Shown here piece after piece: positions 17,762-25,023 of a stretch of DNA of 49,967 nucleotides; the stretch's first letter is position 1, and each line of letters opens with the position of its first letter. The DNA is from Paracoccaceae bacterium. GTDB lineage: Bacteria > Pseudomonadota > Alphaproteobacteria > Rhodobacterales > Rhodobacteraceae. Under the pieces are notes generated by a model. That model was not told the DNA's origin, ran no database searches, and saw nothing but the letters and a program-made list of their open reading frames with translations. The DNA lies in the NCBI GenBank assembly GCA_002697345.1, contig NZVE01000010.1, forward strand, positions 1 through 49,967, written 5' to 3'. The translations under genes were made by a program, and so were the position numbers.

Positions 17762-18120
17762 TGCAAAAAATAGAATTAGTCAACCAAAGAGAGTATGCTT
17801 ATCATGGTTGCCTGAAAGAAGAGTCTATTATTGGTTCGGATTATATTATTGATTTAATAGTTTTTGCAGACTTAGCAAACTCTGCAAAAACAGATCAACT
17901 AGATGACACCGTTGATTATGTTGGTTTAAGACAAATAATCACCCAAGAAATGTCGATAAGATCAAAACTTCTGGAAACTGTCTGTCAAAGAATAGTTTTA
18001 AGAATATTTGACGATTTTCCTTCTGTTTTAAAGATCGAAGTGAAGGTTTGCAAACTTAATCCACCTATTGATGGAGATGTTCAAGCCGTCTGCGTGAGTT
18101 TTTCTTCAGAAAAATCCTAG
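17758..18120 (+). CDS. folB: Dihydroneopterin aldolase
   Basis: A 120-residue FolB. Recognisable segments are NQREYAYHGCLKEE near the N-terminus, TVDYVGLRQII, LLETVCQRI with the conserved pterin-binding Glu, and VCKLNPPIDGDV with the catalytic Lys. It cleaves dihydroneopterin to 6-hydroxymethyl-dihydropterin and glycolaldehyde in folate synthesis. It overlaps gltX by 4 bp; the sequence ATGATG offers two adjacent starts (17758 or 17761). tRNA-Cys follows 38 bp later. Confidence 0.9.
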   Translation: MMQKIELVNQREYAYHGCLKEESIIGSDYIIDLIVFADLANSAKTDQLDDTVDYVGLRQIITQEMSIRSKLLETVCQRIVLRIFDDFPSVLKIEVKVCKLNPPIDGDVQAVCVSFSSEKS

Positions 18121-18158
18121 CTCAAAAGCTAATTGGGTCGTAATTTTGTATTTTAAAA

Positions 18159-18229
18159 GGTCTCGTGGCCGAGTGGCTAGGCAGAGCTCTGCAAAAGCTT
18201 GTACAGCGGTTCGAATCCGCTCGAGACCT
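18159..18229 (+). tRNA. tRNA-Cys (anticodon GCA)
   Basis: A full cloverleaf: acceptor GGTCTCG pairs with CGAGACC. The anticodon stem GAGCT/AGCTT carries loop CTGCAAA with GCA at 18191-18193, and the T arm is AGCGG-TTCGAAT-CCGCT. The discriminator base is U, as expected for tRNA-Cys. The CCA end is not encoded. A terminator follows directly. Confidence 0.95.
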
Positions 18230-18232
18230 CAT

Positions 18233-18263
18233 AAAACCCCTTCACAAGAGGGGTTTTTATTTT
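18233..18263 (+). terminator. Rho-independent terminator after tRNA-Cys
   Basis: A 9-bp perfect stem AAAACCCCT/AGGGGTTTT with a 7-base loop, followed by TATTTT. It starts 4 bp after the tRNA and ends the gltX-folB-tRNA unit. Confidence 0.85.
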
Positions 18264-18328
18264 AATAGACTTTATTTCTAAACATCTAGTCTTCTTAATT
18301 TATTAAGATAATACCTTCTTATAGAGTT

Positions 18329-18336
18329 TATCTTTG
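18329..18336 (+). promoter_or_regulatory. Candidate promoter of the ALDH7 gene, -7 box TATCTTTG
   Basis: A perfect TAnnTTTG box 23 bp before the ATG at 18360, downstream of the tRNA terminator. The -33 region is AT-rich without a clear TTG. Confidence 0.4.
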
Positions 18337-18359
18337 TCATCATTATTTAATATTTTATT

Positions 18360-19898
18360 ATGTCTCAACCCACTTTAAAAGAAGCTTTAAATAGTTTATC
18401 AATAAAAAACAAAAACGCTGGCACCTGGATAGGTTCTTCTTCTTTATTTTCTGATTCTATTATATCTAGCTTTTCACCGGTAAATGGATCTATTATTGGT
18501 ACGGTAACAACTACAACTGATTCCCAATATGAAGATGCTATTATTTCAGCACACAAATCTTTTCTAGAATGGAGAAATACACCTGCTCCTAAAAGAGGAG
18601 ATGTTGTTCGTGTTTTTGGAAATAAACTTCGAGATAAAAAAGAAGCTTTAGGTTTATTAGTTAGTTACGAAATGGGTAAGTCTTATCAAGAGGGATTAGG
18701 AGAAGTTCAAGAAATGATTGATATATGTGATTTTGCTGTTGGATTATCCCGTCAATTAACTGGTTTAACTATTAAAAGTGAACGTCCAGATCATTTTATG
18801 ATGGAGCAATATCATCCTATTGGAATTATTGGAATTATATCTGCGTTTAACTTTCCCGTCGCAGTTTGGGCTTGGAATGCAGCTTTAGCATGGGTATGTG
18901 GTAATGCTTGTGTTTGGAAAGGTTCAGAAAAAACTCCTCTATGTGCTATTGCTTGTCAAAATATTTGGAATGATGTTGCTTCTGAAATGAATTTACCTAA
19001 GGGATTATCTATTATCATTAGTGGAGGTCGCGAATTAGGAATTAAAATGAGTGAGGATAAAAGAATACCTGTTATGTCTGCAACGGGGTCCACGAAAATG
19101 GGTAAAGATGTTGGAGCTAAAGTAGCGTCTAGATTAGGTCGTTCTATTTTAGAATTAGGAGGTAATAATGCTATGATAATAACAAATTCTGCGGATCTTA
19201 AAATGACTATTACGGCAGCTGTTTTTGGAGCTGTTGGAACTGCTGGTCAAAGATGTACAAGTACACGAAGATTAATAATCCACGATAGTATATATAACCA
19301 AGTATGTGATGCAATATTAAATGCATATCAACAAATTATTATAGGTAGTCCATTAGATGAAAAAAACCATATGGGTCCTTTAATTGACGGTGATTCTGTA
19401 AATAGTTATATAAAATCATTGGAAGATGTGGAAAAACAAGGTGGAATATTTTTATTAAAAGGAAAACAACTTAAAGGAAACGAATATTCTAGTGGATGTT
19501 ATGTTAGTCCTTCAATTGCTGAAGTCAAAAATATTTGGGATATAGTGCAGCATGAAACTTTTGCTCCTTTATTATACATAATGAAATATTCTGACTTACA
19601 AGAAGCTATTAATACTCAAAATAATGTTCCTCAAGGCCTGAGTTCAGCTATTATGACAAATTCTATGCAAGAAGCAAATATTTTTCTTTCAGCAGGTGGA
19701 TCAGATTGTGGTATTGCTAATGTTAATATAGGGACAAGTGGAGCTGAGATAGGAGGTGCTTTTGGTGGTGAAAAAGAAACAGGAGGTGGAAGAGAAAGTG
19801 GATCAGACGCTTGGAAAGCATATATGAGAAGACAAACAAATACTTTAAACTACGGATCATCTCTTCCATTAGCTCAAGGGATAAAGTTTAATATATAA
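18360..19898 (+). CDS. ALDH7-family aldehyde dehydrogenase (aminoadipate-semialdehyde dehydrogenase-like)
   Basis: A 512-residue NAD-dependent aldehyde dehydrogenase. The catalytic Cys is C299 in GTAGQRCTSTRR, the general base is E265 in ILELGGNN, and N164 lies in SAFNFPVAVW. The C-terminal segment GGAFGGEKETGGGRESGSD followed by WKAYMRRQTNTLNYG is the signature of the ALDH7 (antiquitin) group. That group oxidises 2-aminoadipate 6-semialdehyde to aminoadipate in lysine breakdown. The substrate here is inferred from family only, as no lysine-degradation gene adjoins it. The gene is noticeably AT-rich (sampled lines about 25-28% GC, dominated by TTA, ATT and AAA codons) compared with neighbours near 40% or more. 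Confidence 0.88.
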   Translation: MSQPTLKEALNSLSIKNKNAGTWIGSSSLFSDSIISSFSPVNGSIIGTVTTTTDSQYEDAIISAHKSFLEWRNTPAPKRGDVVRVFGNKLRDKKEALGLLVSYEMGKSYQEGLGEVQEMIDICDFAVGLSRQLTGLTIKSERPDHFMMEQYHPIGIIGIISAFNFPVAVWAWNAALAWVCGNACVWKGSEKTPLCAIACQNIWNDVASEMNLPKGLSIIISGGRELGIKMSEDKRIPVMSATGSTKMGKDVGAKVASRLGRSILELGGNNAMIITNSADLKMTITAAVFGAVGTAGQRCTSTRRLIIHDSIYNQVCDAILNAYQQIIIGSPLDEKNHMGPLIDGDSVNSYIKSLEDVEKQGGIFLLKGKQLKGNEYSSGCYVSPSIAEVKNIWDIVQHETFAPLLYIMKYSDLQEAINTQNNVPQGLSSAIMTNSMQEANIFLSAGGSDCGIANVNIGTSGAEIGGAFGGEKETGGGRESGSDAWKAYMRRQTNTLNYGSSLPLAQGIKFNI

Positions 19899-20213
19899 AT
19901 AATATATTTTTTTATAAGGATAAAGTATAGTAGTAATGTTCGGTTGATAAGGTTGAGAAACATTTGTAAAAAATTAGGTTATTAAATTATAAACAAATTA
20001 TAAACACTATATATTTATTTAACTATATGAATATAAGAGTTTTAATAGTTTATATTTTGGAAATAATAAGATAAATTATAATTAAATTGTTTATAAATAA
20101 TACAGTTGAGTTTTTTAATAAAATGATATTAATATTTAATAAATTTTTATAAAATGTTAATTAAAAAAATAATAATTAAGTAATTAAAATTAATCAACAT
20201 ATTTATATAGGTT
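19899..20213. other. Extremely AT-rich gene-free gap, candidate replication origin region
   Basis: 315 bp without a gene, about 13% GC by hand count and about 10% from 19981 on. It holds a tandem 11-bp repeat and three copies of TTATAAACA (two plus, one minus), which differ from the DnaA box TTATCCACA at two positions. It lies 0.9 kb from the first parS site. The DNA-unwinding/oriC idea is inference; no consensus DnaA box was seen. Confidence 0.35.
19984..20005 (+). repeat. Tandem 11-bp direct repeat AAATTATAAAC x2
   Basis: Two exact adjacent copies of AAATTATAAAC, each followed by A, so that TTATAAACA occurs twice at 11-bp (about one helical turn) spacing. A reverse-strand TTATAAACA is at 20088-20096. 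In DNA this AT-rich, chance repeats are not rare. Confidence 0.6.
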
Positions 20214-20654
20214 ATGAACAAAATATTCACAATTTCAATAGGTAATGACCACGCTGGATATGATTTAAAGTTTGAAATAAAAAAACATTTAGAAGATAAA
20301 GGATTTAACGTTTTAAATAATGGATGTGATGGCCCAGAATCAGTAGATTATCCAGATTTTGGCCATGCTGTCGCTAAAGATATTATAGGAAAAAAAGCCG
20401 AAAGAGGTATTGTTATTTGCGGTAGTGGAAACGGAATAAATATGAGCGTAAATAAACATATAGGTATAAGATCTGCTTTATGTTGGAATAGTGAGCTTGC
20501 GATATTAGGTGTAAAACATAATAATGCTAATATATTAGCTCTCCCAGCAAGGTTTATTTCTAAAGAAGAAGCGCTTAAGTGTGTAATTGAATTTGTAAGC
20601 AATGAATTCGAAGGAGGTAGGCATGAAAAAAGAGTTAATAAGATTAACTGTTAA
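20214..20654 (+). CDS. rpiB: Ribose 5-phosphate isomerase B
   Basis: A 146-residue RpiB/LacAB-family protein. It has GNDHAGYDLKFEIKKHL at the N-terminus, DYPDFGHAVA, and the active-site region ERGIVICGSGNGINMSVNK with the catalytic Cys, then GIRSALCWN. It interconverts ribose 5-phosphate and ribulose 5-phosphate in the pentose phosphate pathway. The C-terminus is strongly basic and Asn-rich. Base composition (about 33% GC in a sampled line) is lower than in mnmG. It lies 3 bp before ybeY, suggesting an rpiB-ybeY-mnmG unit. Confidence 0.9.
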   Translation: MNKIFTISIGNDHAGYDLKFEIKKHLEDKGFNVLNNGCDGPESVDYPDFGHAVAKDIIGKKAERGIVICGSGNGINMSVNKHIGIRSALCWNSELAILGVKHNNANILALPARFISKEEALKCVIEFVSNEFEGGRHEKRVNKINC

Positions 20655-20657
20655 AAG

Positions 20658-21077
20658 GTGTTAACGTTTAACGTAGAGATATCAGATTGGAAGTTCTCTC
20701 TTGATAAAAACAAAGTGAAGTTTTGGATTAATCAGGTGGTTAATATTGAAAAGAAAGTGGTGGCTCGTATCGATTACAATTTTGTCTCAGATGATGAATT
20801 ACTAGAAATGAATAAAAAATTCCTAAAGCATAATTATTATACGGATGTTCTTACTTTTTCGGAAAATAGAGGTAACCGTTTAGCTGGTGATATAGCTATA
20901 AGTATTCATAGGGTTAAAGAAAATGCTGCATTAATAAAAACCACTTTTGACCAAGAATTAAAAAGGGTTATAATCCACGGTATTTTGCATTTATGTGGGT
21001 ATAACGATTCGACAGACAAGGAAAAAGAAACAATGCGAAAGAGAGAAAGTAAATATCTAATGATTTATCCAGTTTAA
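20658..21077 (+). CDS. ybeY: Endoribonuclease YbeY (rRNA maturation)
   Basis: A 139-residue YbeY/UPF0054 protein needed for 16S rRNA 3'-end processing and ribosome quality control. The core motif is HGILHLCGYNDSTDKEKE. The first two zinc His are present, but the third His of the usual GYDH is replaced by GYND. As far as I recall, Bacteroidota members commonly lack this His as well. The segment YYTDVLTFSENR is also typical. The start is GTG at 20658, 3 bp after rpiB; no in-frame ATG fits the family N-terminus. The stop lies 3 bp before the first parS site. Confidence 0.88.
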   Translation: MLTFNVEISDWKFSLDKNKVKFWINQVVNIEKKVVARIDYNFVSDDELLEMNKKFLKHNYYTDVLTFSENRGNRLAGDIAISIHRVKENAALIKTTFDQELKRVIIHGILHLCGYNDSTDKEKETMRKRESKYLMIYPV

Positions 21078-21080
21078 CAA

Positions 21081-21096
21081 TGTTCCACGTGAAACA
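21081..21096. other. parS centromere site (ParB binding), copy 1
   Basis: TGTTCCACGTGAAACA is an exact match to the bacterial parS consensus TGTTNCACGTGAAACA. It fills the space between the ybeY stop and the mnmG start codon, ending at the base before the ATG. ParB bound here would nucleate the partition complex, which in most bacteria lies near oriC. Confidence 0.9.
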
Positions 21097-22944
21097 ATGA
21101 TGTACGATGTAGTAGTAGTTGGAGGAGGGCACGCGGGCTGTGAGGCGGCAAGTTCAGCCGCAAAAATGGGCTCTTCGGTGCTGTTGGTAACAATGAACTT
21201 ACAGACAATTGCGCAAATGAGTTGTAATCCCGCAATGGGGGGTGTTGCTAAGGGACAAATATTACGAGAAATTGATGCCCTTGGGGGCCTTTCCGGAATT
21301 ATTACAGATAATACAGCAATACAGTTCAGGATGCTTAACAAGTCTAAAGGGCCAGCAATGTGGAGCCCGAGGGTACAAAGTGACCGTATGAGATTTGCTG
21401 AGCAATGGAGACTTGCGCTTGAGCAAATAGTGAATTTAGATTTTCTTCAAGCCTCAGTGGAAGGTTTAGATGTGACCAACAATAAAGTGTCTGGTGTTTT
21501 TTTAAGTAACGGCAATAGAATCAGCTGTAAAACTGTCGTGCTAACAAGTGGTACGTTTCTAAATGGGGTAATGCATATTGGAGAAAATAAAACTCATGGA
21601 GGAAGAAGCTCGGAGTCGTCATCTAAAGGAATTACTAAATGTTTGGAATTATTGGGGTTCGAAAGTGGAAGAATGAAAACAGGGACCCCGCCCAGATTAG
21701 ATGGTCGCTCCTTAAATTATTCTGCCTTTGAAGAACAAAAAGGTGATGAATTTCCCGGTAAGTTTTCTTTTACAGAAACCCAACCCTTAACAAAACAGAG
21801 GTCGTGCTGGGTTGCGCACACTTCTGATGAAGTTCACAATGTTTTACGAAAAGGTTTTGACAGAAGCCCACTGTTTAACGGGGCGATAGAGAGCGCGGGG
21901 CCTAGATACTGTCCGAGTATTGAGGATAAAATTAATCGGTTTTCAGACAAAGAGAGCCACCAAATGTTTATTGAACCAGAGGGCTGGAAAACCGTGGAGG
22001 TTTATGTAAACGGATTTTCTACATCGCTTCCCGAGGAGATACAAGAAGAGGCATTAAGGAAGGTCTCGGGTTTTGAAAACGCAAAGTTTTTCCGACCTGG
22101 GTATGCTGTTGAGTATGATTATTTTCCACCAACACAATTAAAACACAGCCTAGAAACAAAACTTGTTGCAGGGTTGTTTTTTGCTGGACAAATAAACGGA
22201 ACAACCGGATATGAAGAGGCCGCTTGTCAAGGTTTAATGGCCGGAATAAACGCTCATAAGGTAAATCAAGAGGAAGACCCTTTGATACTAACAAGAAGCC
22301 AGGCGTATATAGGTGTTTTGATTGATGATTTGATAACAAAAGGGACAGATGAACCCTATCGAATGTTCACTAGTCGCGCAGAGTTTAGGCTCACATTACG
22401 TCAAGACAATGCAGATATGCGTTTAACAAGAATAGGAAGAGAATTGGGTTTAATATATGACCAACAATGGGAGCGTTTCGAAAAAAAATGTGAGGACATT
22501 GAAAAAGCAAACCAATGGATAGTTAGTAAAAAAGCTACGCCAGGTGTGTATAATTCGTTTTTAGAAAAAAAATGTAGCGCACCTTTAAAACAACAAGGGC
22601 CATTGACTTCATTAGTTTTGCGTCCAAATATTTCTCTTAAAGAGTTATTAATCCAAGAGCCTGAGGGTTTAATACAAATGAGTGAAGAGGTTTGGGAGCA
22701 AGTTGAAATAAACCTTAAATATGCAGGTTATATTGAGAAAGAGCTTGAGCGGGTAGAAAAAGTGAAAAGGTTGGAAAGCTTAAGAATTCCTACAGGGTTT
22801 AGTTTTAACAGTATAAAAGCACTAAGTATAGAGTCTCGAGATAGGTTAACTAAAATTGAGCCAACAACACTAGGACAAGCAAGCCGAGTCGCTGGTGTTT
22901 CTCCAGCGGATATTCAAGTTTTATTAGTTCACCTCGGTAGATAG
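21097..22944 (+). CDS. mnmG: tRNA uridine-5-carboxymethylaminomethyl modification enzyme MnmG (GidA)
   Basis: A 615-residue FAD protein of normal length. It has the dinucleotide motif VVVGGGHAGCEAA at the N-terminus, the FAD/Cys segment MSCNPAMGGVAKGQILREID, GRMKTGTPPRLDGRS, and the C-terminal tRNA/MnmE-binding helical domain ending AGVSPADIQVLLVHL. With MnmE it modifies the wobble uridine of several tRNAs. ATGATG gives two adjacent possible starts. No Shine-Dalgarno is possible because a parS site occupies the upstream 16 bp. A second parS begins directly after the stop. Confidence 0.95.
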   Translation: MMYDVVVVGGGHAGCEAASSAAKMGSSVLLVTMNLQTIAQMSCNPAMGGVAKGQILREIDALGGLSGIITDNTAIQFRMLNKSKGPAMWSPRVQSDRMRFAEQWRLALEQIVNLDFLQASVEGLDVTNNKVSGVFLSNGNRISCKTVVLTSGTFLNGVMHIGENKTHGGRSSESSSKGITKCLELLGFESGRMKTGTPPRLDGRSLNYSAFEEQKGDEFPGKFSFTETQPLTKQRSCWVAHTSDEVHNVLRKGFDRSPLFNGAIESAGPRYCPSIEDKINRFSDKESHQMFIEPEGWKTVEVYVNGFSTSLPEEIQEEALRKVSGFENAKFFRPGYAVEYDYFPPTQLKHSLETKLVAGLFFAGQINGTTGYEEAACQGLMAGINAHKVNQEEDPLILTRSQAYIGVLIDDLITKGTDEPYRMFTSRAEFRLTLRQDNADMRLTRIGRELGLIYDQQWERFEKKCEDIEKANQWIVSKKATPGVYNSFLEKKCSAPLKQQGPLTSLVLRPNISLKELLIQEPEGLIQMSEEVWEQVEINLKYAGYIEKELERVEKVKRLESLRIPTGFSFNSIKALSIESRDRLTKIEPTTLGQASRVAGVSPADIQVLLVHLGR

Positions 22945-22960
22945 TGTTTCACGTGGAACA
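22945..22960. other. parS centromere site (ParB binding), copy 2, inverted
   Basis: TGTTTCACGTGGAACA is the exact reverse complement of copy 1, so it also matches the parS consensus perfectly but in the opposite orientation. It starts one base after the mnmG stop codon and ends just before the ATG of the next gene. The two sites are 1848 bp apart and bracket mnmG exactly. Confidence 0.9.
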
Positions 22961-22961
22961 A

Positions 22962-23852
22962 ATGGAAAAAGATATACACTGTCCCCTTTGCGGCTCAATA
23001 GAGTCTAAATTCGAAAGAGCGATTGTAGACCACATGGTGTCAAAAGAAAAGTTTAGTTTGCGGTCATGTCTGGATTGCAGATTATTAAGAACAGACCCTC
23101 GTCCAAGCGAAGAAGAGATAGGTGGATATTATGATTCACCTTCATATTTGAGCCACACGGAACAAGGAGTTGGTGTTTTTAGTAAGATATACAATGTGCT
23201 GCGGGCATATAACTCAATGAGTAAGGTAAGAATTTTAGAGAACGCAGTACAGAAAAAACCGAATATTTCAAAGCTGTTGGACGTTGGTTGTGGAATAGGC
23301 GTTTTTTTAGAACATGGAAAATATCGAAAATGGGACGTTTTTGGGGTGGAATTGAACGAAAAAGCAAGAAAAACAGCTGAAAAACGACTAAAAACGTCAA
23401 TTTTTCAAAAACTAGAGGATGTTAAATCTGAACTAAATTTTGATGCTATTTCTTTATGGCATGTCCTGGAACACCTACCACAACCAAATGAAGTTTTAGA
23501 AAAACTTCATAGCCTTGCGGCTCCAGGGGCTGCATTAATTCTGGGCCTACCCAATAGGGAGTCTCATGATGCAGGTTATTATAAGGAGTTCTGGGCCGCG
23601 TATGATGTTCCAATTCATTTTTGGCACTTCACAAAAAAAGACATTAAGGGTATTGCGAAAAAAACGGGCTGGATAGTAGAAGCTATAAAGCCCATGCGTT
23701 TAGACGCTTTTTATGTGAGTCTATTAAGTGAGTTGTATAAAACCGGCCGGAAACGCTGGGTACACGCTTTTTTAAGGGGACTCTACAGTAATTTGAAGGG
23801 GGGGCAACAAAATACCAGTAGTCTAATATATATTCTTCGCAAGCGTGGCTAA
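22962..23852 (+). CDS. Class I SAM-dependent methyltransferase with N-terminal zinc ribbon
   Basis: A 296-residue protein from ATG 22962. The N-terminus has CPLCGS and SCLDCRLL, a four-Cys zinc ribbon. The SAM-binding motif I is KLLDVGCGIGVF, followed by an acidic loop and WHVLEHLPQP, as in Methyltransf_11/23 (UbiE/Coq5-like) enzymes. The substrate is unknown; the domain order resembles methyltransferases of sugar and cell-envelope pathways. An in-frame GTG at 22944 would add MFHVEQ, encoded by the parS site itself, and I regard that extension as doubtful. The 3' end overlaps the convergent holB by 4 bp. Confidence 0.8.
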   Translation: MEKDIHCPLCGSIESKFERAIVDHMVSKEKFSLRSCLDCRLLRTDPRPSEEEIGGYYDSPSYLSHTEQGVGVFSKIYNVLRAYNSMSKVRILENAVQKKPNISKLLDVGCGIGVFLEHGKYRKWDVFGVELNEKARKTAEKRLKTSIFQKLEDVKSELNFDAISLWHVLEHLPQPNEVLEKLHSLAAPGAALILGLPNRESHDAGYYKEFWAAYDVPIHFWHFTKKDIKGIAKKTGWIVEAIKPMRLDAFYVSLLSELYKTGRKRWVHAFLRGLYSNLKGGQQNTSSLIYILRKRG

Positions 23853-24982
23853 AAAATCTCCATCATTCTTATCCCCGCATCGAAAAGAACTATTTTAGGA
23901 TTTAGATTTCTGCCGATATCTATTTTTCCCTCGTCAAACACAGACATAAACATGGGTAAATAACTGTACTTTAACAACTTAGAGAACCCTTCTGTTTTAA
24001 AGGAAATTTCAGGAAACCAATCAAATATAACCTCACCACTACCCATTGACTTGTATTTGGCAATTTCTGAAATAACCGTTGAAGAGAAAGTAAAATATTC
24101 TTGCGTTTGTCCCCTGCCCCAACTTCCTAATTCTTCGACCCATAAATGGAGTCCTTGAAAGTCTTTTTTGAATGAAATTTTCATACTAGAAACAAAAGCC
24201 TCGGCAAAAACCTTTAAGTTTTCGCGGTTTTCCAAATAATCCAACGCTAGGCCAGGATCACCACAGGACATTTTAGATAATACACGAGCTGTATCGGGGG
24301 CTACATTTCTTTCTTTATTTAACCAACGCTCAACTTGTTTACCCCCTAGTGGTGGTATAGAAAAAACAAGGCATCGGCTAATGATGGTGGGAAGAACCCC
24401 AGAGAGATCATGAGTGATTAGAAGTAGAACGGTTTTTTCGTTAGGCTCTTCTATTGTTTTAAGGAGTTTGTTCGCTGCTGCAGAGCTCAGCTTTTCCGGA
24501 AGCCATAAAACAAGAATTTTGTATTTTCCTGAATGAGATTTTAAAGATAATTTACTAAGAACAGCAGAAGACTCTTTAACTCCTATTTGAAGAACCTTCT
24601 TTTGCGCGCTAATTGAGCTAATCCAGTTTTTAAACATAGGAAAAGGGTTCGTTTTGAGGTATGTGCGAAATTCAGGTAAATATTGGTCTGATGTTTTTGA
24701 AGAAGCCCCCTCTCCGTCTCCACCAGAAATTGGGAATGCAAAATGTACATCAGGGTGGCTAAATAAAGATGATTGAACACAAGCATCACAAAAACCACAA
24801 GCCCCCCCATTGGGATTCGGCTGGTCACACATGACGCGCTTGATGTATTCCAGAACAGCCAGCCAGGCCAGGCCTCCGTTTTTGGAAACAATAAGCTGGG
24901 CATGAGCAATTTGTCCTGACTTTATGTGATCAAACCAGCTTTTATATAAAGAGTTTTGAAAAAATGAAAAATTATCACCCAC
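23849..24982 (-). CDS. holB: DNA polymerase III delta-prime-like clamp-loader subunit
   Basis: About 377 residues with AAA+ clamp-loader features. The family N-terminus HIKSGQIAHAQLIVSK lacks a working P-loop, as expected for delta-prime. A zinc module CGFCDAC follows, then KYKILVLWLPEKLSSAAANKLLKTIEEPN (sensor region) and ISRCLVFSIPPL with the SRC arginine-finger motif. It helps load the beta clamp in replication. The start is uncertain. I chose GTG 24982 because the ATG at 25033 would reach past the pgk start, and a near-consensus -7 box (TACCTTCG) ends just before the GTG. Confidence 0.82.
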   Translation of the reverse strand: MGDNFSFFQNSLYKSWFDHIKSGQIAHAQLIVSKNGGLAWLAVLEYIKRVMCDQPNPNGGACGFCDACVQSSLFSHPDVHFAFPISGGDGEGASSKTSDQYLPEFRTYLKTNPFPMFKNWISSISAQKKVLQIGVKESSAVLSKLSLKSHSGKYKILVLWLPEKLSSAAANKLLKTIEEPNEKTVLLLITHDLSGVLPTIISRCLVFSIPPLGGKQVERWLNKERNVAPDTARVLSKMSCGDPGLALDYLENRENLKVFAEAFVSSMKISFKKDFQGLHLWVEELGSWGRGQTQEYFTFSSTVISEIAKYKSMGSGEVIFDWFPEISFKTEGFSKLLKYSYLPMFMSVFDEGKIDIGRNLNPKIVLFDAGIRMMEIF

Positions 24983-25000
24983 AAAGCGAAGGTAGAGTGC

Positions 25001-25008
25001 TAATTTTG
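25001..25008 (+). promoter_or_regulatory. Candidate pgk promoter, -7 box TAATTTTG
   Basis: TAATTTTG matches TAnnTTTG and ends 15 bp before the pgk ATG at 25024. It supports that start over the upstream in-frame ATG at 24964. The -33 element is not clear. Confidence 0.4.
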
Positions 25009-25023
25009 AACATTGAAAAAAAA

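Noticed and set aside
18121-18360. Integration site or attachment repeat at tRNA-Cys
   Set aside because: No second copy of the tRNA 3' end and no integrase seen in the window.
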